33,897 nucleotides of DNA from Bacillus sp. EB600 (GCF_024494385.1 NZ_JAEVLT010000047.1:1-33897), one strand, 5' to 3'; positions 1 to 7,940 are shown, numbered from the stretch's first letter. Numbers and translations are program-made. Notes: generated by a model from the sequence alone, not told the origin.

Positions 1-66
1 ATTCTAAAAATATTATTATTTTTTTATAGTAGTTTACAAATTGGTTGAAATTTAATTAGTGATGTT

Positions 67-95
67 GGCAGGAGAAAATTCCTGCCTTTTTCTTT
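67..95 (+). terminator. Terminator of a gene left of the window
   Basis: GGCAGGA (67-73) pairs with TCCTGCC (80-86) and is followed by a T-rich run. It ends transcription coming from outside the window, so the next gene needs its own promoter. Confidence 0.8.
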
Positions 96-188
96 TCTTT
101 AAAGCAAAAAGATTTATGTAAATTTAATATTCTAATATTCCAAAATTTTTAAAAGTAATAAAATATTCTATATTTTCTAATATTTCTA

Positions 189-217
189 TTGTGTTTATAT
201 TATTTACCATATATAAT
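189..217 (+). promoter_or_regulatory. SigA-type promoter of the LLM monooxygenase gene
   Basis: A perfect -10 TATAAT (212-217) lies 17 bases after a weak -35 TTGTGT (189-194). A start near 224 would place the palindrome at 228-255 directly in the early transcribed region. The surrounding 100 bases are very AT-rich, so a chance match is possible. Confidence 0.5.
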
Positions 218-227
218 CAGTTTATAA

Positions 228-255
228 AGTGAATCAAACAATTCACTTAGTGAAT
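228..255. promoter_or_regulatory. Candidate repressor operator, three half-sites
   Basis: Half-sites AGTGAAT (228-234), ATTCACT (241-247) and AGTGAAT (249-255) form two overlapping inverted repeats. The right-hand one is a perfect 7-1-7 palindrome. The position just after the predicted transcription start suits a repressor site. No regulator gene lies in the region, so the binding protein is unknown. Confidence 0.5.
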
Positions 256-292
256 TACAACAAAAAATATTAATCTAGAGGAGATGTTAAAC

Positions 293-1360
293 ATGCAATT
301 TGGACTTTCTTTTTTTCCAGATAGTCACCCGCAAGATAAATCAGGAGAACAATATTATCGAGAGGCGCTTGATCTTACTGAACAAGCAGATAAATTAGGC
401 TATCACCACACAAGGATTGTTGAGCATTACGAGCATGCATATGGCGGCTATTCTTCAAACCCAAGTATTTTTTTAGCAGCTGCTTCACAAAGAACAAGGA
501 ATTTGCGTCTGATGACTGGTTGTGTACTTCCAGCTTTTACTCACCCTGTTAAATTAGCGCATGAGTTAGCTATGCTAGATGCAATTAGTGGAGGAAGAGT
601 GGAGGTTGGATTTGCTCGTGCCTTTTTACCACATGAGTTTAATACATTTGGTGTACCAATGGCAGAAAGCAACCAACGTTATCGTGAAAGTTTAGGTGTA
701 ATTAAGCGTTTATGGTCAGAAGATAAAGTGACACATAAAGGTGAAATATACCAATTTGAAAATGTATCGGTTGTTCCTCGTCCTACTCAAAAGAAAATTC
801 CTACTTGGGTGGCGGCAATTCAAACTGCTGAATCCTTTGAATGGGCTGGAGAAAATGGTCATAATTTGATGGTTGTACCGTATTTAGCGGATTATGATAA
901 ATTACGTGCAAATATTCAGTTGTATAAGGAAGCGTATGAAAAAGCAGGTCATGGACAAGTTCAGAAAGATCAAATACAGATGGCACTGCATGCGTATATT
1001 TGTGAGGATGAGCAGCAGGCGATTGAGGAAGGCGAAGCATATATGAATCATTATGTAAGCGTTTTCCTTGAATCAGCAACGGCCTGGGACTCTACTTCTT
1101 CTGATCAATACAAAGGATACAATAAAATAGCTGATGAATTACGCGGCATGACATATGAAAAAGTTTTAAAAGAAAAACGTGTAGCTATTGGTAGTCCTGA
1201 AACGGTAATCGAACGGGTTAAAGAATTATCTGAATTCTTTGGTGTACACCAGTTCTCGCTGCAAATGAATTTTGGGAACATGAAGTACGATCATGCACTT
1301 CAATCAGTACGCTTATTCGGAAAAACAGTCATTCCTGCATTCCATGAACTGAACGTTTAA
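293..1360 (+). CDS. LLM-class (luciferase-like) flavin-dependent monooxygenase
   Basis: A 355-residue protein of the bacterial luciferase-like family, whose members use reduced FMN and oxygen to oxidise small organic substrates. The family pattern is clear: an N-terminal strand MQFGLSFFPD, a VEHYEHAYGGYSSNPSIFL region near residues 44-62, and a core containing LDAISGGRVEVGFARAF near residues 95-111. ATG 293 is preferred over ATG 284 because the AGAGGAGA ribosome site (277-284) lies the right distance upstream and the family N-terminus starts there. The gene has its own promoter, a candidate operator and a terminator. An FMN reductase, a riboflavin kinase and a RibB-like gene follow downstream, which suggests a two-component FMNH2-dependent oxygenase. 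The substrate cannot be read from sequence; nearby homogentisate genes hint at an aromatic compound. Confidence 0.85.
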   Translation: MQFGLSFFPDSHPQDKSGEQYYREALDLTEQADKLGYHHTRIVEHYEHAYGGYSSNPSIFLAAASQRTRNLRLMTGCVLPAFTHPVKLAHELAMLDAISGGRVEVGFARAFLPHEFNTFGVPMAESNQRYRESLGVIKRLWSEDKVTHKGEIYQFENVSVVPRPTQKKIPTWVAAIQTAESFEWAGENGHNLMVVPYLADYDKLRANIQLYKEAYEKAGHGQVQKDQIQMALHAYICEDEQQAIEEGEAYMNHYVSVFLESATAWDSTSSDQYKGYNKIADELRGMTYEKVLKEKRVAIGSPETVIERVKELSEFFGVHQFSLQMNFGNMKYDHALQSVRLFGKTVIPAFHELNV

Positions 1361-1387
1361 TAGTGTTGATTCATAGATGGTAATCGA

Positions 1388-1422
1388 AGCCCTCTTCGCT
1401 TTTAGAGGGGGGCTATTTTTTT
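1388..1422 (+). terminator. Terminator after the LLM monooxygenase
   Basis: AGCCCTCT (1388-1395) pairs with AGAGGGG and GGCT (1404-1414), followed by a T run. It separates the monooxygenase transcript from the rib-like genes downstream, although all lie on one strand. Confidence 0.8.
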
Positions 1423-1492
1423 GAAGCTTGCAAACACCAGCTCAATTTATACTTAAAAGAATTACCCTGTTTAGCCTTTAAGGAGGGGAATA

Positions 1493-2470
1493 ATGGATAC
1501 GAACGAATTTATTCATCGTTTAAAAAGTCTGTCAGAAGGAAAGATGATGATTTTAGTAGATGATAGTAAGCAATTAAGTGAGGCTGCTATTATATGCTTG
1601 GCTGAATTTACCTCATCGGAAGTTGTGAATAATATGGTAACCCACTCAAGAGGGATGGTATCAATCAGTATGACAAAATCAATAGCAGAACAAGCTGGTT
1701 TACCTCCTCAAAAAAGATATTACAATCCCGAACAAATCTCCCGAAACTATACAGTTTCAATTGATGCAGATGAAACTACAACGGGAATTTCTGCACAGGA
1801 ACGATCGCTTTCCATTAAAAAATTAGCACGAACACGTACGGCGGCAGGGTTTAAACAACCAGGACATATTTTTCCAGTCATAGCTAATGAAAGAGGGTTG
1901 TTTGGGTGCGTTTCTGTCATTGAAGGGGCGATTGATTGTGCGGAAATCGTTGGTGCACAGGATGCGATGGTAACGGTATGTGACATTCTGGATAAAGACG
2001 GTATGATGGGAGACGCATCCTATTCATTAAAATTAGCCCAAAATCTGCAACTGCCGGTTGTTTTTATGTCTGAGCTTTTAAAATATAAGTTAACAATAGA
2101 CGGCTTACTGACTTCTAAAAGTAAACTAAGTATGAACATAGATGGGTGTACGATTCAAATACGAATGTATGAATTATTCGGAAAATGTTATGAGATTTTT
2201 TTCAATGAATCTGATGTCGATCAGGTGTACAAAGAAATATTGAAGACTCAACAGTGGTTAATCGACAATCCTCATGATTCACTGGATAATTTGCCAAACT
2301 ATCGCTCCACGGCTTCCGGAGTAGCAAAACAATTAAAAAATAATCAGCGTTTAGTCATCCATGGCGATTTAGAATCTGCTTATTCCGATACGGTATATGA
2401 AATGATTCTTAGTGACTTAAAGAATGAATTGAAAGAATTGGCAAAGGAACTATTGATCGTAACCAAATAA
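1493..2470 (+). CDS. RibB-like (DHBP synthase) homologue with degenerate active site
   Basis: A 325-residue protein. Residues about 1-200 align without gaps to long stretches of 3,4-dihydroxy-2-butanone-4-phosphate synthase: LSEGKMMILVDD, THSRGMVSISMT, TTGISAQERS, QPGHIFPV and EGAID. Against remembered E. coli RibB, the loop that should read DDEDRENEGD reads DDSKQLSEAA, so the catalytic Arg and Glu become Q27 and L28 and the Asp becomes A32; only E30 of the loop survives. The metal-binding His of GGHTEA is V142, and the late catalytic Glu is D164. Residues 200-325 sit where RibA lies in RibBA fusions, but I see no zinc-binding cysteines or other RibA motif there. Normal RibB activity looks unlikely. 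AAGGAGGGG precedes ATG 1493. The neighbouring riboflavin kinase and FMN reductase suggest a flavin-related role or a new reaction. Confidence 0.75.
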   Translation: MDTNEFIHRLKSLSEGKMMILVDDSKQLSEAAIICLAEFTSSEVVNNMVTHSRGMVSISMTKSIAEQAGLPPQKRYYNPEQISRNYTVSIDADETTTGISAQERSLSIKKLARTRTAAGFKQPGHIFPVIANERGLFGCVSVIEGAIDCAEIVGAQDAMVTVCDILDKDGMMGDASYSLKLAQNLQLPVVFMSELLKYKLTIDGLLTSKSKLSMNIDGCTIQIRMYELFGKCYEIFFNESDVDQVYKEILKTQQWLIDNPHDSLDNLPNYRSTASGVAKQLKNNQRLVIHGDLESAYSDTVYEMILSDLKNELKELAKELLIVTK

Positions 2471-2515
2471 AACGATTAAATCTTCCCACTTTTAGAATGT
2501 AGGTGAAATGATAAA

Positions 2516-2950
2516 GTGCTAGATAAAAATAAACAAACCGTTTTTAAAGGTGAAGTCATCCACGGCCGTCAAATTGGAAGAACAATTGGATTTCCTACAG
2601 CGAACATGCGTTTCAGCTCTGAGGAGGAGCCTGAACTTCCAAAAGGAGTATACGGGGTAAGAGTTTACCATAAGGGTGTTCCGTATAACGGGGTCATGAA
2701 TATTGGAACAAGGCCAACGTTTAAGAGGGAAGAGCCAACTCTTTCTTTAGAGGTGTATATCCTTGATTTCAATCGGAATATTTATGGAGAACATTTAATA
2801 CTAGATATTTTGTTTTTTATTCGTGATGAGCAAGCATTTGACTCGATTGAACAGCTAGTACAACAGCTCAAAAAGGACATTGATGAGGCAAATAAGCAGT
2901 TTCTTTTTACTGAAAAAGAAAATAAACAGCTTCTTCTTGCAAATTTTTAA
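2516..2950 (+). CDS. Stand-alone riboflavin kinase (flavokinase)
   Basis: A 144-residue single-domain flavokinase that phosphorylates riboflavin to FMN. It carries the diagnostic GRxxGFPTAN motif (residues about 21-30), the NIGTRPTF block and SLEVYILDFNRNIYGE with the conserved catalytic Glu. The FAD synthetase half of the usual bifunctional RibF is absent, so this is an extra, FMN-only enzyme. This resembles B. subtilis RibR, which sits in an operon with luciferase-like monooxygenases, but RibR's C-terminal regulatory domain is missing. The start is GTG 2516 after AGGTGA (2501-2506); the nearby ATG 2508 runs straight into a stop. It probably supplies FMN for the reductase and monooxygenase pair. 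Confidence 0.9.
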   Translation: MLDKNKQTVFKGEVIHGRQIGRTIGFPTANMRFSSEEEPELPKGVYGVRVYHKGVPYNGVMNIGTRPTFKREEPTLSLEVYILDFNRNIYGEHLILDILFFIRDEQAFDSIEQLVQQLKKDIDEANKQFLFTEKENKQLLLANF

Positions 2951-2987
2951 GCCTTTTACATCATGAATTTAGAGGGGTGTGGTAATA

Positions 2988-3281
2988 ATGGAGTTTCAAT
3001 CACAGGAAACCTTGCATATGCCGGATTTACTGTTTGCAAAGCTTTGTGAGGAAAAGTACGAAATAAATAAAGGAGTCTTTAATACGATTGACCTTTGGTT
3101 TTATAAGCAGGGGTTAAGTCAGATCGTCGAAAGACGAAAAACAATTTTATCTTTTTTTCAATATACCCGATTAACTGAAAATAAGGGTAAAAAAGTCAAG
3201 TTTGGTCCCGGTGGATTAACAATAAGACTAGAGCAATTTTGGAAACAACGTGTCGAGCGGTTTAATCATAAAGCTATTTAA
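2988..3281 (+). CDS. Small protein of unknown function
   Basis: A 97-residue protein I do not recognise. It is basic and aromatic-rich (WFYKQ, FFQYTRL, EQFWKQR), with no signal peptide, membrane helix or clear motif. ATG 2988 is preferred over GTG 2979 because of spacing from the AGAGGGG ribosome site at 2971-2977. It lies between the riboflavin kinase and the FMN reductase in what appears to be one operon, so a role in the same flavin system is likely but unproven. A second reading frame opens over its 3' end (see 3250-3375). Confidence 0.6.
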   Translation: MEFQSQETLHMPDLLFAKLCEEKYEINKGVFNTIDLWFYKQGLSQIVERRKTILSFFQYTRLTENKGKKVKFGPGGLTIRLEQFWKQRVERFNHKAI

Positions 3282-3375
3282 TATAGAAAACATGCTGGAA
3301 ATTGAACAGGACGATCAGGAAGATATTCATCGCTACTGTCACATCAAAGGGTATGATCCTAATGGAAAAATATAA
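3250..3375 (+). CDS. Possible short overlapping ORF
   Basis: In a different frame from the preceding gene, GTG 3250 or ATG 3292 opens a frame of 41 or 27 codons ending at TAA 3373-3375. The protein, with the acidic stretch NIENMLEIEQDDQEDIHRYC, looks like real coding sequence. No good ribosome site is visible. It could be a small protein, the tail of the previous gene joined by frameshifting, or the remnant of a longer ancestor. Confidence 0.25.
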   Translation: MSSGLIIKLFNIENMLEIEQDDQEDIHRYCHIKGYDPNGKI

Positions 3376-3394
3376 CATTAGAGGAGGATTTACA

Positions 3395-3946
3395 ATGAAG
3401 CTGCTTGGTATCTCAGGAACAATAGTAGGCTCAAAAACAGCTATAACTGTTAATCAAGTTCTGGAAGAAGTAAAGAAAAATTATCCTGAAGTAGAGGTGG
3501 AGCTGCTGGATTTAAGGCAATACAACATCGATTTTTGCGATGGACGTGATCCAAGTGCTTATACAGGAGATACCAAATTAGTAATGGATAAAATTGCTTC
3601 TTCTGATTTTTTCCTTATTGGGACTCCTATTTTCCAAGCTTCTCTCTCTGGTGTCTTAAAAAATTTATTCGATTTACTTCCTGTTGATACCTTCCGGGAT
3701 AAAGTGATGGGTTTTGTTGCCACAGGCGGAACGTATCAGCATTATCTTGTAATTGAAAATCAATTAAAACCAATTGCCAGCTATTTTAGAGCTTATATTG
3801 AGCCCAATCAGGTATATCTTCATACAAATCATTTTAATAGTAAAAATGAGATTGTTGATGAGGAAGTTAAGGAACGGCTTCAACGGTTGGCACACGGACT
3901 TGTTTTTATGCACAAACAGTTAAATAAGTCAGCAGTTATGATCTAG
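3395..3946 (+). CDS. NAD(P)H-dependent FMN reductase, SsuE/MsuE type
   Basis: A 183-residue flavodoxin-fold reductase. It shows the N-terminal phosphate loop (LGISGTIVGSKT, residues about 4-15), the GTPIFQASLSGVLKNLFDLLP block typical of SsuE-like reductases, and ATGGTYQHYLVIENQLKPI near residues 109-127. Such enzymes reduce FMN and hand FMNH2 to a partner monooxygenase; the LLM enzyme at 293-1360 is the natural candidate. ATG 3395 follows a strong GAGGAGG site at 3381-3387; the upstream in-frame extension to 3302 lacks one and does not resemble the family. It lies in the operon with the RibB-like protein and the flavokinase. Confidence 0.88.
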   Translation: MKLLGISGTIVGSKTAITVNQVLEEVKKNYPEVEVELLDLRQYNIDFCDGRDPSAYTGDTKLVMDKIASSDFFLIGTPIFQASLSGVLKNLFDLLPVDTFRDKVMGFVATGGTYQHYLVIENQLKPIASYFRAYIEPNQVYLHTNHFNSKNEIVDEEVKERLQRLAHGLVFMHKQLNKSAVMI

Positions 3947-4025
3947 CAGACTGCGAAAGCAAGATTTAAGCCACTAGAAAAGGTAACAGTTGAAATTAAG
4001 AAAGAGAATGGAAGGGGGCGTAAGA

Positions 4026-4976
4026 ATGAATACTAGTCTCTCTGTCTTTCAGGATCATTTGATTGATTATGCAGGGCTTTTTCCGCCGGCAGCTCTATCA
4101 TTGGAAAACGCTATAAGAAATTATGCGAAATATAAGAATAGCAAGGATTCCTGGATGTTGGGGCCATTTGTTTTACCGGTATCACAGCTAAAACAGCTGG
4201 ATTCACATATCCATTTGTTTTCCTATGAAATACCTCTTACTCTTTCAGTTGTTGGAGGAAAGAGCAGCTCTGTAACTGAGTGTAAAGTTCAGTTCCAGGA
4301 AGACATGAATCATATTTCTGCTTTTATTAGTAATTATAAAAATAGAGTGAAGGTAGAAATTCTTGAAATTCCTTTGCCATCTGATGTACCGAGTCTGGAA
4401 GTATTGAAGGAAATCGCTGATGGGGCAGCAAAAATAAAAGTCTATGCGTTTTGTGAAGTGCAATTAACTGGAGATTGGAAAACACATGTATCTGCAACTC
4501 TGGATGCAATAGCAGAAAACAATTCATCTATGGAATCGTGGATTGGGGTAAAACTTCGTACCGGAGGGATTAAAGCAGAGATGTTTCCTACCCCTGAACA
4601 AATTGCTTTTGTTATTGATGCGTGTAGAAAGCGAAATCTTCCTATTAAGTTTACGGCTGGGTTACATCACCCCATCCGGATGTATCGTGATGAAGTAAAG
4701 ACACATATGTATGGTTTTCTTAACATTTTTCTAGCAGGAATATTATCATATACTCAAAAATTAGGTACAAAAAAGATTGAAGAAATTCTCTCTGATGAAA
4801 ACTCAAGCAGTTTTTCTTTTAGTAAAGATCATTTAGCATGGCAGGATTTAAGTGTAACTACTCAGGAAATCAAAAAGATAAGGCAAAAATCAATATTATC
4901 ATTTGGAAGCTGCAGCTTTGATGAACCAAGGGATGAATTAAGGGAATTAATTAATCAACAGGGGGGAATCATTTGA
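4026..4976 (+). CDS. Conserved protein of unknown function, coupled to fumarylacetoacetase
   Basis: A 316-residue soluble protein of no family I can name. Likely conserved blocks are IDYAGLFPPAALS (residues about 13-25), KLRTGG, FTAGLHHP and a C-terminal SFGSCSFDEPRDEL with a cysteine. No signal peptide or membrane segment is seen. ATG 4026 follows AAGGGGGCG. Its stop codon overlaps the start of fumarylacetoacetase (TGATG at 4974-4978), so the two are probably translated together. No maleylacetoacetate isomerase is encoded among the homogentisate genes, and Bacillaceae lack glutathione, which the classical isomerase needs. A glutathione-independent maleylacetoacetate isomerase is therefore a reasonable guess, not an established function. 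Confidence 0.7.
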   Translation: MNTSLSVFQDHLIDYAGLFPPAALSLENAIRNYAKYKNSKDSWMLGPFVLPVSQLKQLDSHIHLFSYEIPLTLSVVGGKSSSVTECKVQFQEDMNHISAFISNYKNRVKVEILEIPLPSDVPSLEVLKEIADGAAKIKVYAFCEVQLTGDWKTHVSATLDAIAENNSSMESWIGVKLRTGGIKAEMFPTPEQIAFVIDACRKRNLPIKFTAGLHHPIRMYRDEVKTHMYGFLNIFLAGILSYTQKLGTKKIEEILSDENSSSFSFSKDHLAWQDLSVTTQEIKKIRQKSILSFGSCSFDEPRDELRELINQQGGII

Positions 4977-6280
4977 TGAAATCATTTATAGAAGTAAACC
5001 CGGAATCACATTTTCCAATTCAAAACCTGCCTTATGGCGTGTTTAGCACAGAGGGTAATAAAACACTTCGAGTTGGAACAGCAATTGGTAACTATGTATT
5101 GGATTTATCTATTTTAGAAAAAGAAGGATTTTTTAAAAATATATTAGGCAATGTCCCCAATGTTTTTGAACGTCCCTCTTTAAATGATTTTATGAGTTTA
5201 GGAAGTGAAATTTGGAGTGAAGTGAGAAGAAAACTTCAGCTCGTTTTGTCAGCGGATGAACCGCAATTACGAGATAATCGCTCTCTTCGCATTAAAGCCC
5301 TGATTCCCCAGAATGAAGTAAAACTTCATCTACCTGTGAAGATTGGGGACTATACAGATTTTTACGCATCAAAAGAGCATGCGACAAATGTAGGAATCAT
5401 GTTCCGTGGCAAGGAAAATGCCTTAATGCCCAATTGGACCCACTTACCGGTAGGATATCATGGCAGAGCAAGTTCAGTGGTTTTAAGTGGAACAAAAGTA
5501 CGGCGCCCGCTTGGTCAAACGAAACCGAAAAATGCCGATGCCCCAATTTTTGGTCCTTGCAGACAACTTGATTTTGAACTTGAAATGGGATTTTTAATCG
5601 GTTCCGGAAATAAACTGGGTGAACCTATTTCAGTTGAGCAGGCAGAAAGGCATATCTTTGGAATGGTTTTAGTTAATGATTGGAGTGCTCGTGATATCCA
5701 AGCATGGGAGTATCAGCCGTTGGGGCCTTTCCTGGCAAAAAACTTTGCAACCTCCATTTCACCATGGGTTGTCCCGTTAGAGGCATTAAATCCTTTCCGC
5801 GTGGAGGGTCCTGTACAAGATCCTCAGCCATTAGAGTACCTTAGGCAGCAGGGAGCCAACTCCTTCAATATTAATCTTGAAGTCTATTTAAAGGGAGAAA
5901 ACCAAAGTACTTCAAAACAAATTAGTTCTAGTAATTTTCGTTCACTATATTGGAGTGGTGCTCAAATGATTGCACATCATACAATTGGAGGATGTGATTT
6001 AAATTCTGGGGATTTACTAGGTACGGGGACGATAAGTGGTTCAACCAAAGAATCCCGTGGGAGTTTATTAGAATTAACATGGCGTGGAACGGAACCAGTC
6101 AACTTTGGCGAAGATGAACAGAGAGAGTGGCTGGAAGATGGTGATGAGGTTACGATGACCGGATGGTGCCAAGGCAATGGGTATCGGGTAGGTTTTGGTG
6201 AAGTAACCGGAACGATAGTACCCGCACATGACTTAGAAGAAATCTTGCAACAACAAGCAGTTGTTTATAATAATAAATAA
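4976..6280 (+). CDS. fahA: Fumarylacetoacetase
   Basis: A 434-residue fumarylacetoacetate hydrolase that splits fumarylacetoacetate into fumarate and acetoacetate, the last step of tyrosine/homogentisate breakdown. The active-site blocks are intact: DYTDFYASKEHATNVGIMFRG with the catalytic Asp and His, the ExE pair in DFELEMGFLIG, VNDWSARDIQAWEYQPLGPFLAKNF with the metal Asp, Gln and Lys, and the GTGTISG region. Length matches the eukaryotic-like bacterial enzyme. The true start is ATG 4976, overlapping the previous stop, with AGGGGGGAA as ribosome site; the TTG at 4973 is not needed. The product acetoacetate would feed ScoAB downstream. Confidence 0.95.
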   Translation: MKSFIEVNPESHFPIQNLPYGVFSTEGNKTLRVGTAIGNYVLDLSILEKEGFFKNILGNVPNVFERPSLNDFMSLGSEIWSEVRRKLQLVLSADEPQLRDNRSLRIKALIPQNEVKLHLPVKIGDYTDFYASKEHATNVGIMFRGKENALMPNWTHLPVGYHGRASSVVLSGTKVRRPLGQTKPKNADAPIFGPCRQLDFELEMGFLIGSGNKLGEPISVEQAERHIFGMVLVNDWSARDIQAWEYQPLGPFLAKNFATSISPWVVPLEALNPFRVEGPVQDPQPLEYLRQQGANSFNINLEVYLKGENQSTSKQISSSNFRSLYWSGAQMIAHHTIGGCDLNSGDLLGTGTISGSTKESRGSLLELTWRGTEPVNFGEDEQREWLEDGDEVTMTGWCQGNGYRVGFGEVTGTIVPAHDLEEILQQQAVVYNNK

Positions 6281-6316
6281 AGATTGGATCAATCTTTAAT
6301 TTGGAGGTAAAAAACA

Positions 6317-7483
6317 ATGGCATTTTATCGTCAGATGGGAAAAATTCCACCAAAGAGACACTCGGCGTTTCGAAAGGAAGATGGTTCTCTATTTAGAGAG
6401 CAAGTAATGGGAACAAAAGGATTTTCAGGGATTCAATCAATTTTGTATCATCATAATCCCCCTACCCAATTTTTTAAAACAGAGTTAATTGGAGAACGGG
6501 GTGTGGAATTTGAGGAGCAGGATGTGCTTCGTCCTCGTCATTTTTACACCGACAATGTAACAAAAGAACCTAGTGATGCTGTAATGGGAAGAGAATTCAT
6601 TCTTGGAAATGAAGATTTGTTAATTGGGGTTATGAATCCTACTAAAGGAATGAATTACTTTTATCGTAATGGTGATGGTGATGAGCTGTTATTTGTCCAT
6701 TATGGTACTGGAAAAATAGAATCCATTTATGGAACTCTCCAGTATAGGCCTGGTGATTATATTTTGATTCCGATTGGCACGATTTACCGGGTTACTCCAG
6801 ATAAAGGAGAATCCAAGTTTCTGGTTATCGAAACAACTAGCTGGATTTCAACACCTAAGCGTTATCGTAATGAATTTGGTCAGCTTCTTGAACATAGTCC
6901 TTTTTGTGAAAGGGATGTAAAAGGACCAGAAAATTTAGTAACTTATACGGAAAAAGGAGAGTTTGAGGTACGAACAAAATCAAGAGGTTATATACATTCC
7001 CACTATTATGCCCATCATCCTCTTGATGTTGTTGGATGGGATGGGTATTTATATCCCTGGATTTTTAATATTAATGATTTTGAACCGATAACAGGGCGCA
7101 TCCATCAGCCGCCCCCGGTCCATCAAACATTTGAAGGACAGAATTTTGTTATTTGTTCCTTTGTTCCACGTTTATATGACTACCATCCGGATGCTATTCC
7201 GGCTCCATACTTCCATAGTAATGTAGACAGTGATGAAGTTTTATATTATGTGGAAGGAAATTTCATGAGCCGCAAAGGGGTAAAGCAAGAGTCCATTACA
7301 CTTCATCCATCTGGTATTCCACATGGACCACATCCTGGAAAAATTGAAGAAAGTATCGGCAAAAAAGAAACATTGGAATTAGCAGTTATGATTGATACAT
7401 TTCATCCTTTGAAAGTCGTAAAAAGGGCGGAAAGGATAGAAGATGAGAACTATCAATACAGTTGGGTTGAAAAAAACGATTAA
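6317..7483 (+). CDS. hmgA: Homogentisate 1,2-dioxygenase
   Basis: A 388-residue ring-cleaving iron(II) dioxygenase converting homogentisate to maleylacetoacetate. The N-terminal MAFYRQMGKIPPKRHSAFR and the two-cupin layout fit the shorter Gram-positive form. The iron ligands are visible near the C-terminus: His and Glu in PYFHSNVDSDEVLYYVEG and the later His in GIPHGPHPGKIEES. ATG 6317 follows TTGGAGGTAA. It lies 36 bases after fumarylacetoacetase with no terminator between, so co-transcription is likely. No hydroxyphenylpyruvate dioxygenase gene is in the window, so the source of homogentisate must be elsewhere or must be the flavin system upstream. Confidence 0.95.
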   Translation: MAFYRQMGKIPPKRHSAFRKEDGSLFREQVMGTKGFSGIQSILYHHNPPTQFFKTELIGERGVEFEEQDVLRPRHFYTDNVTKEPSDAVMGREFILGNEDLLIGVMNPTKGMNYFYRNGDGDELLFVHYGTGKIESIYGTLQYRPGDYILIPIGTIYRVTPDKGESKFLVIETTSWISTPKRYRNEFGQLLEHSPFCERDVKGPENLVTYTEKGEFEVRTKSRGYIHSHYYAHHPLDVVGWDGYLYPWIFNINDFEPITGRIHQPPPVHQTFEGQNFVICSFVPRLYDYHPDAIPAPYFHSNVDSDEVLYYVEGNFMSRKGVKQESITLHPSGIPHGPHPGKIEESIGKKETLELAVMIDTFHPLKVVKRAERIEDENYQYSWVEKND

Positions 7484-7598
7484 GGGGTTTTATAGGTTTA
7501 ATTTATTGAAAATTCGGAATTGATTCCATAAACATTAATTTATAGATATGTATCTACTAGCAGTATTAAACTATTTTGAATTGAGGGTGCGGTCAAAT

Positions 7599-7937
7599 AT
7601 GGTTCATTCGGAAGAGAACAGAATTGCTTTAGAAAAAAATCAGTATATTGATTATGAAAGAATCCATTCATCGGAGGAATTTAAACAGTTATTATCAGAA
7701 AAGAAAAAGTTTATCCTTCCATATACGGTATTTTATTTAGCTTACTCACTTCTTTTACCATTGCTAGCCTTATACACAGACATATTAAATCATCCTGCAG
7801 TAGGTGATATAACTTGGGCCTGGATTTACGCTGTTTCTTTCATTCCAGTGTCGCTATGGGTGTGTAGTGTCTATGTAAAGAAAGCTGCTTATTTTGACGA
7901 AACAGCTAGTGAAATTATGGAGAAAGAAGGGCTATAA
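7599..7937 (+). CDS. DUF485 membrane protein, partner of the SSS symporter
   Basis: A 112-residue protein with two membrane helices (about residues 40-62 and 70-92) and a C-terminal KKAAYFDETASEIM tail, matching the DUF485/YjcH family usually encoded directly before acetate-type sodium:solute symporters. ATG 7599 is chosen because GAGGGTG lies 9 bases upstream; the longer in-frame start at 7548 has no ribosome site. Its stop is 3 bases before the symporter start. The exact role of YjcH-like proteins is unknown; a small accessory subunit is assumed. Confidence 0.85.
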   Translation: MVHSEENRIALEKNQYIDYERIHSSEEFKQLLSEKKKFILPYTVFYLAYSLLLPLLALYTDILNHPAVGDITWAWIYAVSFIPVSLWVCSVYVKKAAYFDETASEIMEKEGL

Positions 7938-7940
7938 TCT

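Noticed and set aside
67..86. Sigma-54 promoter (TTGGCA near the start)
   Set aside because: The -12 GC element is absent at the required spacing, and the bases are better explained as a terminator stem.
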